A stretch of 64,000 bases of DNA. Source: Halobacillus locisalis (lineage in GTDB: Bacteria; Bacillota; Bacilli; Bacillales; Halobacillaceae). Below are positions 59,340-64,000 of the stretch, piece by piece. The translations under genes were made by a program, and so were the position numbers. Position 1 is the stretch's first letter. Each line of letters begins with the position of its first letter. The notes beneath the pieces were generated by a model that was given only the letters and a program-made list of their open reading frames with translations, was not told the origin of the DNA and did no database searches. The stretch is taken from positions 62,001 through 126,000 of the forward strand of contig NZ_JACEFG010000003.1 of NCBI RefSeq assembly GCF_013694105.1, written 5' to 3'.

Positions 59340-60889
59340 ACGCCGATGTTTTAGTCATTGGAGCAGGGATCGGAGGCACACTCGCAGCCCTATCTGCTGC
59401 TAGAATGGGGAAAAGCGTTATTCTGACGGAAGAGACCGATTGGATCGGTGGGCAATTGACGGCTCAGGCTGTGCCTCCAGATGAACATCCATGGATCGAG
59501 TCCTTCGGGTGCACGGCTACGTACCGGCAGTTTCGTAATCGGTTGAGAGATTACTATAGGACCCATTATCCAATCAGAGAAGAAGCGAGAGGAGACGCTT
59601 TATTGAACCCTGGATCTGCTTGGGTCAGTCGTTTATCGCATGAACCGAAAGTGGCCAAAAAACTGCTTGAAGACATGATCCAACCCTACTTGAGTAATGG
59701 ACAGATTACTCTTTTACTGGAGACTAAACCTGTTTCTGTAGAGGTGATGGGGGACCAGATCACGTCCGTTACCGTGAAGAAAAAGGGAAAAACGCTCGAT
59801 ATCGCGGGGGCATATGTGTTAGATGCAACAGAATGTGGGGACTTACTTCCACTTGCTGGAGCGGAATACCGAGTGGGGGCGGAATCGAAGGACATGACGG
59901 GAGAACCGCACGCGCTTGATACATACCGGCCAGGCGATATGCAGTCCTTTACTCAAGTCTTTGCCCTACAATATGACCCTGAAGGAAGTCATACGATAGA
60001 CAAGCCACTGATGTATGAGCATTGGAAGTCGTACCAGGCAAGTTTTCTTGAACATTTGCAGTTGAGCTGGGATATCCCGGATGCCGACACTGGAAAATCA
60101 AAACGTTTTCGGATGTTCAATGATGGAGAAGAACTCGGCCTTTGGCAATATCGTCGAGTGATCGATGCGAATTTATTTGAAGAAGGATTCTTCAAAGGAG
60201 ATCTTTCGTTGATCAATTGGCCACAGAACGATTTCTGGGAAGGGGCGATTGTCGATGTCCCTGAAGAAGTCCGCCAAGATCGGTTATACCAAGCGAAACA
60301 ATTGAGTCTGTCTCTATTGTACTGGCTTCAGACCGAAGCTCCGAGGGATGACGGTGGGTTCGGGTACCCAGGGCTGAAGCTCCGTCCCGATATAGTGGGG
60401 ACAGAGGATGGAATCGCTAAGCATCCTTATATCCGTGAATCCAGGAGAATCGAAGCGCTTGAGACCGTAGTCGAACAGGATATCAATGCGGACTACTCTC
60501 CTTATAAAGGTGTTCGCAAGCGTAAGAATTCTATCGGAATTGGTGCTTATCGCATCGATCTCCATCCGACTACAGAGACCAACAGGTTGTTCTATGCGCC
60601 CAGCTATCCATTCGAAATACCTTTAGGGGCCTTGATTCCGAAGCGGCTGAAGAACTTGATCCCTGCCTGCAAAAATATAGGATGCACACACCTGACCAAT
60701 GGGTGTATGAGGGTGCACCCTGTCGAATGGAACATCGGAGAATCAGCTGGCGCTCTGGCAGCTTTTGCTATCGATCATAAAGCATCTTTACTATCCATTC
60801 ATGAGAATGCTGACTTGACTTGGGCGTTCCAACAGAAACTTGAGCATTTAGGTGTAGCGCTTCATTGGCCTGAGGTAGGGATACTATAG
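59336..60889 (+). CDS. FAD-dependent oxidoreductase (FAD_oxidored family)
   Basis: 517 residues. Dinucleotide motif DVLVIGAGIGGTLAALSAAR, then ILTEETDWIGGQLTAQAVPP, and the C-terminal FAD motif LIPACKNIGCTHLTNGCMRV with NIGESAGALAAFA. These match the PF12831 group, which is common in carbohydrate loci of Bacillales, Planctomycetes and others but poorly characterised. Long central region with SWDIPDADTGKSKRFRMFN is unusual substrate-domain sequence. Translationally coupled to DUF4127. An oxidation of the sugar before or after cleavage is an inference. Confidence 0.87.
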   Translation: MNADVLVIGAGIGGTLAALSAARMGKSVILTEETDWIGGQLTAQAVPPDEHPWIESFGCTATYRQFRNRLRDYYRTHYPIREEARGDALLNPGSAWVSRLSHEPKVAKKLLEDMIQPYLSNGQITLLLETKPVSVEVMGDQITSVTVKKKGKTLDIAGAYVLDATECGDLLPLAGAEYRVGAESKDMTGEPHALDTYRPGDMQSFTQVFALQYDPEGSHTIDKPLMYEHWKSYQASFLEHLQLSWDIPDADTGKSKRFRMFNDGEELGLWQYRRVIDANLFEEGFFKGDLSLINWPQNDFWEGAIVDVPEEVRQDRLYQAKQLSLSLLYWLQTEAPRDDGGFGYPGLKLRPDIVGTEDGIAKHPYIRESRRIEALETVVEQDINADYSPYKGVRKRKNSIGIGAYRIDLHPTTETNRLFYAPSYPFEIPLGALIPKRLKNLIPACKNIGCTHLTNGCMRVHPVEWNIGESAGALAAFAIDHKASLLSIHENADLTWAFQQKLEHLGVALHWPEVGIL

Positions 60890-60903
60890 TTTGAAGACCG
60901 AAA

Positions 60904-60927
60904 AGAGGCTTTCTGCTGAAAGTCTCT
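60904..60927 (+). terminator. Possible terminator after FAD oxidoreductase gene
   Basis: Hairpin AGAGGCTTTC/GAAAGTCTCT with weak T-run; a second hairpin TTCTTCAT/ATGAAGAA follows at about 60939-60966. Confidence 0.5.
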
Positions 60928-61073
60928 ATTCCGCATGTTCTTCATCAAAGAACAACTATGAAGAAAGGCCTGTCTTCGTGGTTTGATTTGAAGGATTTAT
61001 CCAACTTATTTATTATTTTGAAGAAAACATCCTTTATTAACAGAAAATTGTGGTAGAATTCGAGTAACATCAT

Positions 61074-61087
61074 GAAAGCGCATACAA
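61074..61087 (+). promoter_or_regulatory. cre (CcpA) site of the GHL10 gene
   Basis: TGAAAGCGCATACA fits TGWAANCGNTNWCA with a single mismatch, 23 bp before the start. A TAGAAT (61055) just upstream may be the -10, so CcpA would repress in good carbon supply. Confidence 0.65.
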
Positions 61088-61109
61088 CCACTAAACAGGA
61101 GGGTGTATC

Positions 61110-63461
61110 ATGAGTGCGTATTTGAGGGGACGGAAGAAGTTGTTTAGCAGTGTCGTCATAGGTTTTGCTTTAATCATGTTCAGTATTTTCGGGCCAGCTA
61201 TAGCGGCCGAAGAATCTGAGGCCGTAACGGTTACCGATGAAGAAGGGCAAGTGTTGGCGGTGGACAGTCTGAATGATCGCAGTAATACTAATAAGCTTGT
61301 ATTATTTGATCCGACTTTCAGTTACTTTACAGAAACAAGCGGGTCATCGTATGAAGTCGTCTTAGAAAAGGTCGAAAGAACGAAGTACATGGTGATCGAT
61401 TCCGGGTCAGGCGATCAGGCCATTCCAGAAAACGGTGTGGTGCTGTCGACGAACGGCGAAACATCAGATATTCTTCCTTTTCTAAAAGGGTTGGATAAAG
61501 GAGAACAGGTCACCATTGAAGAACCGATTGAAAAACGCTATCCAGACCAATTGGATGATATCAACCCAACAGACGAATCCAATCCAGATGGTGCCCCTTT
61601 CCCTGGGAACCGCGGGTCCAACCAACTTTTGCTATACACCAGTGATTTCGGAACAAGCACAGGAACGAATCCGTATGGTTATGAAATTACAGTAGTTGAA
61701 GGTGTAGTAACCAAAGTCGGAGGAGGAGATAGTGATATTCCAGCTCAAGGGTTTGTGGTCAGTGGCCATGGAACGGGAGCAACGTACTTAAAGAACGCCG
61801 AGATTGGAATGAAGGTAGAATATGATCAAAGTGGATCCGTGGAATTGATCCAAGATGCCTCCACTTTTATTTTTAAAAGTGAACAAGCCTTAGCGGAAGC
61901 GAAAGCTAGTCTTGAAGAGGCGCGAAATCATTATGTAGACGCCGCATATGATCAATCGGAAGCAGCGATTGCAAGAGCGGAAGAACTGCTAGAACAAGCG
62001 GAACAAGTGAAAGAAGAAGATCCACTGCAGGCGCTCGATTTGACAGAACAAGCAACACAATCAGCCTACGACGGATACTATTATTCTCTGTCCTCTGAAG
62101 TAGGGGAACAGCGTGCGGTTTGGTATCGTCCAGAAGAAAAGGATTTGGACGATGTGAGAACGACACTTGATCGCATGGAGAAAGCAGGATTCAACTCGCT
62201 TTATCTTGAAACGACGTTCTGGGGATATACCATATTCCCAAGTGAAACGATGGAAGCGTATGGTCTCCCGAAACAGCACCCTAATTTTGCTGACAAGACG
62301 TACGGGGATTACGGTTCAGATATTTTGAAGGCTTTTGTGGAGGAAGGGAAGAAGCGAGGCATTACCGTGCAGTCATGGACAGACGGATTCATGGTCGGGC
62401 ACATCAGCCTCGGAGTATCTCCTCAATTTGAGGTCTATCCAGAATGGACAGCGGTGCAGCGCAATGACGAAACAGGAACAATCGGGACGGATTCGAAGAG
62501 CAACTATTATTGGCTCGATATTGCCAACCCAGACGTGCAGGAATTCATGTTGGAGGTTTATGAAGAGCAGCAGAAAAACTATGATATCACGGGATTGAAT
62601 ATCGACTATATGCGCTATCCGCATCATTCTTTTGAAGAGAGTTATAGCTTCAGTGATTCGAACAGAAATCGCTTTGAAGAAGTGTATGGAGTTGATCCGA
62701 TGGAATTAGATGAATCGGATGATCTATGGGAAGAGTGGGAAGCGTGGTTACGTGAACAGGAGAATGAATTCGTTGACAAACTACATGACCAAAGTAACGC
62801 GATAGATCCCTCCTTCATGCTTACCGCTACACCTGAACCTGGTGCAGAGGCTACGTTGATCAGTGACTGGGTGGACGATATCGATGGCGTTATCCCTCAA
62901 GCCTATGGTCATGATTTCAAGAGCATTCAAGCGACAGTTCAAGCAAGCAAGGAACTGACACCAGATTCGATGATGTATTATACGGGAATCTATTCCTTCT
63001 ATCATCATTTGAGCGAAAAGGCAGCGGTTGAAGATGTTCGAGCAGCGGCATATGGTACTTCAGGTGTAAATATGTTCGCCTTTGGTCAAGCCAGTGCCCC
63101 TTCCGTTGATGCTTTAGGAAAAGGACCTTGGAGAGAAGCGGCGGTCAACCCTGGTGAAACACCGAAAGAGGCCGTATTGGCAACAGTGCAACAACTCATT
63201 GACCAAACGAAAACGATCTACATCCCTAAAGGAGCGATTCATCATACAGAAGGGCAAAAGTTGATCAATACGCTTAAGAAGTGGGAAGTCATGATGAAGC
63301 GTCCGGATCATTCATTGAAGTATTCTAAAGTTGAAAAAGAATTGGACAAAACATACGCTGTAATGGAAGGGTTAGACAGCCTGGAACCGATTGTTCGAGA
63401 ACGGATTATGGGCAAGTTGGACCAAAGCGGAAAATGGCTTTACTACCATTACAACAAGTAG
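61110..63461 (+). CDS. Secreted GHL10 (family 10-like) glycoside hydrolase with tandem N-terminal modules
   Basis: 783 residues. Signal peptide (VVIGFALIMFSIFGPAIAA). Two similar modules of about 70 residues follow: NKLVLFDPTFSYFTETSGSS to IPENGVVLSTNG, and NQLLLYTSDFGTSTGTNPYG to IPAQGFVVSGHG. A helical linker (ASLEEARNHYVDAAYDQSEA) leads to the GHL10 barrel: ERAVWYRPEEKDLDD-like start (QRAVWYRPEEKDLDDVRTTL), GFNSLYLETTFWGYTIFPS, GITVQSWTDGFMVG, LDIANPDVQEFMLEVYEEQ, GLNIDYMRYPHH. GHL10 proteins act on extracellular glycans. It has its own cre site and is probably the extracellular partner of the import operon. Confidence 0.9.
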   Translation: MSAYLRGRKKLFSSVVIGFALIMFSIFGPAIAAEESEAVTVTDEEGQVLAVDSLNDRSNTNKLVLFDPTFSYFTETSGSSYEVVLEKVERTKYMVIDSGSGDQAIPENGVVLSTNGETSDILPFLKGLDKGEQVTIEEPIEKRYPDQLDDINPTDESNPDGAPFPGNRGSNQLLLYTSDFGTSTGTNPYGYEITVVEGVVTKVGGGDSDIPAQGFVVSGHGTGATYLKNAEIGMKVEYDQSGSVELIQDASTFIFKSEQALAEAKASLEEARNHYVDAAYDQSEAAIARAEELLEQAEQVKEEDPLQALDLTEQATQSAYDGYYYSLSSEVGEQRAVWYRPEEKDLDDVRTTLDRMEKAGFNSLYLETTFWGYTIFPSETMEAYGLPKQHPNFADKTYGDYGSDILKAFVEEGKKRGITVQSWTDGFMVGHISLGVSPQFEVYPEWTAVQRNDETGTIGTDSKSNYYWLDIANPDVQEFMLEVYEEQQKNYDITGLNIDYMRYPHHSFEESYSFSDSNRNRFEEVYGVDPMELDESDDLWEEWEAWLREQENEFVDKLHDQSNAIDPSFMLTATPEPGAEATLISDWVDDIDGVIPQAYGHDFKSIQATVQASKELTPDSMMYYTGIYSFYHHLSEKAAVEDVRAAAYGTSGVNMFAFGQASAPSVDALGKGPWREAAVNPGETPKEAVLATVQQLIDQTKTIYIPKGAIHHTEGQKLINTLKKWEVMMKRPDHSLKYSKVEKELDKTYAVMEGLDSLEPIVRERIMGKLDQSGKWLYYHYNK

Positions 63462-63470
63462 ATGATAAGA

Positions 63471-63505
63471 ACAGGTGCCGGATCGACCCCGGCACCTGTT
63501 TTTTA
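63471..63505 (+). terminator. Rho-independent terminator after GHL10 gene
   Basis: Stem CAGGTGCCGG/CCGGCACCTG with six Ts. Confidence 0.92.
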
Positions 63506-63622
63506 GTGCTTGATTATCTTTTTTCTAGAGATTTTCTTCATATTGTAACTTTACGAGCATTGGTTCGTAGAAAATGTTGAGAGGATTTTTCAGATGAGGT
63601 AAATGGACACAAGGAGGAAACT

Positions 63623-64000
63623 ATGAAGAGAACAATAAAAGTAATATACTTTGCTGCACTGCTGATCATACTGAGTGCCTGCCAGAATCAAATTGACCTT
63701 GAAGTAGAACGAGAACAAGATGGACTGCGATTTTACGAAGATATATCAATAGATGAAGCGTTGGATCAACTGGATTACGATGTGCCCTTGCCGACTACTC
63801 TGCCTTTTGAACAAGGCGATTCAAGGGCGCAAATCTATGAACATATCGATAATCCTGACCGGCAAGGGGTGAAGGTCCGGTATGTGAAAGAAGGCGTAGA
63901 GTTGGATTATAGTTCAAAACGGCCGATGGATGATATCTTTCAATACTTGGACTACACAGTAGCGGGTTATGAAACTGGATTGAAAAGCATTAAAGAGCAC
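63623..64000 (+). CDS. Hypothetical lipoprotein (3' partial at window end)
   Basis: 126 codons are visible and the frame is still open at the end. The ATG follows a perfect AAGGAGGAAA. Signal and lipobox IILSAC give a lipid-anchored protein. The body (EDISIDEALDQLDYDVPLPT, TLPFEQGDSRAQIYEHI, GVKVRYVKEGVELDYSSK) reads like the DUF4367-type or anti-sigma-tail fold in which a residue pattern V-P-x-x-L-P-F opens the domain, but I do not assign a family. No link to the sugar locus is evident. Confidence 0.72.
   Translation, partial: MKRTIKVIYFAALLIILSACQNQIDLEVEREQDGLRFYEDISIDEALDQLDYDVPLPTTLPFEQGDSRAQIYEHIDNPDRQGVKVRYVKEGVELDYSSKRPMDDIFQYLDYTVAGYETGLKSIKEH

Noticed and set aside
48917-60889. Sialic acid catabolic operon
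   Set aside because: NanE and a ROK kinase are present but there is no sialate lyase, sialidase or sialate transporter signature, and GH38 with DUF4127 is not part of that pathway.

Overview
The window comes from a low-to-mid-GC, endospore-forming Firmicute of the Bacillaceae. The grounds are AAGGAGG-type ribosome sites, a tricistronic GerA-type germinant receptor, an Ohr/OhrR pair very close to the Bacillus subtilis one, YueI, YehS, YwaF and DUF454 homologues, and Rho-independent terminators after most units. The protein repertoire and the GC-rich dispersed inverted repeats resemble halophilic or marine genera such as Halobacillus or Pontibacillus. That genus-level placement is a guess. I see no rRNA, tRNA, CRISPR array, prophage or intact insertion sequence.

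Layout. 1-13.3 kb: end of topB, a SodF-type superoxide dismutase, small membrane proteins, a regulator/CPBP protease pair, a GntR-controlled ABC unit, a flavin monooxygenase, glutathione peroxidase, a candidate ~500-nt structured RNA on the minus strand (10.6-11.1 kb), a YwaF-type membrane protein and an Rrf2/nitroreductase pair. 13.6-18.9 kb: a NarL-type two-component system followed by a DrrA-like ABC exporter with two permeases. 19.5-23.2 kb: Ohr/OhrR, then a PRPP-synthetase-like protein, a stand-alone NIF3/CutA-like domain and a phosphofructokinase-like protein; the two enzyme paralogues have lost key active-site residues. 23.3-34.5 kb: TspO-type protein, P450, YueI, PH-domain protein, germinant receptor operon with a divergent small D-type subunit, 3-hydroxybutyrate dehydrogenase and a GntP permease.

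36.5-46.9 kb is one apparent 11-gene operon led by a TetR regulator behind a near-consensus sigma-A promoter. It encodes an acyl-CoA ligase, two divergent KAS III-fold enzymes, a complete HAAT-type ABC importer, an alpha/beta hydrolase and a FabG-like reductase. The likely logic is import of an organic acid or related compound, CoA activation, then thiolase-fold, hydrolase and reductase chemistry. The substrate is unknown.

48.9-63.5 kb is a sugar locus: esterase, sugar-binding lipoprotein, ManNAc-6-phosphate epimerase (NanE), RpiR regulator, ROK kinase, two permeases without their own ATPase, GH38 alpha-mannosidase, DUF4127 protein, FAD oxidoreductase and a secreted GHL10 protein with a CcpA-type site. 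No sialate lyase is present, so it looks like catabolism of a ManNAc- or mannose-containing glycan rather than sialic acid use.

The strongest leads are the structured RNA, the KAS III/HAAT operon, the NanE-GH38-DUF4127-FAD locus, the degenerate Prs/Pfk pair, and a dispersed repeat whose terminal arms differ in sequence from copy to copy but stay perfectly complementary.
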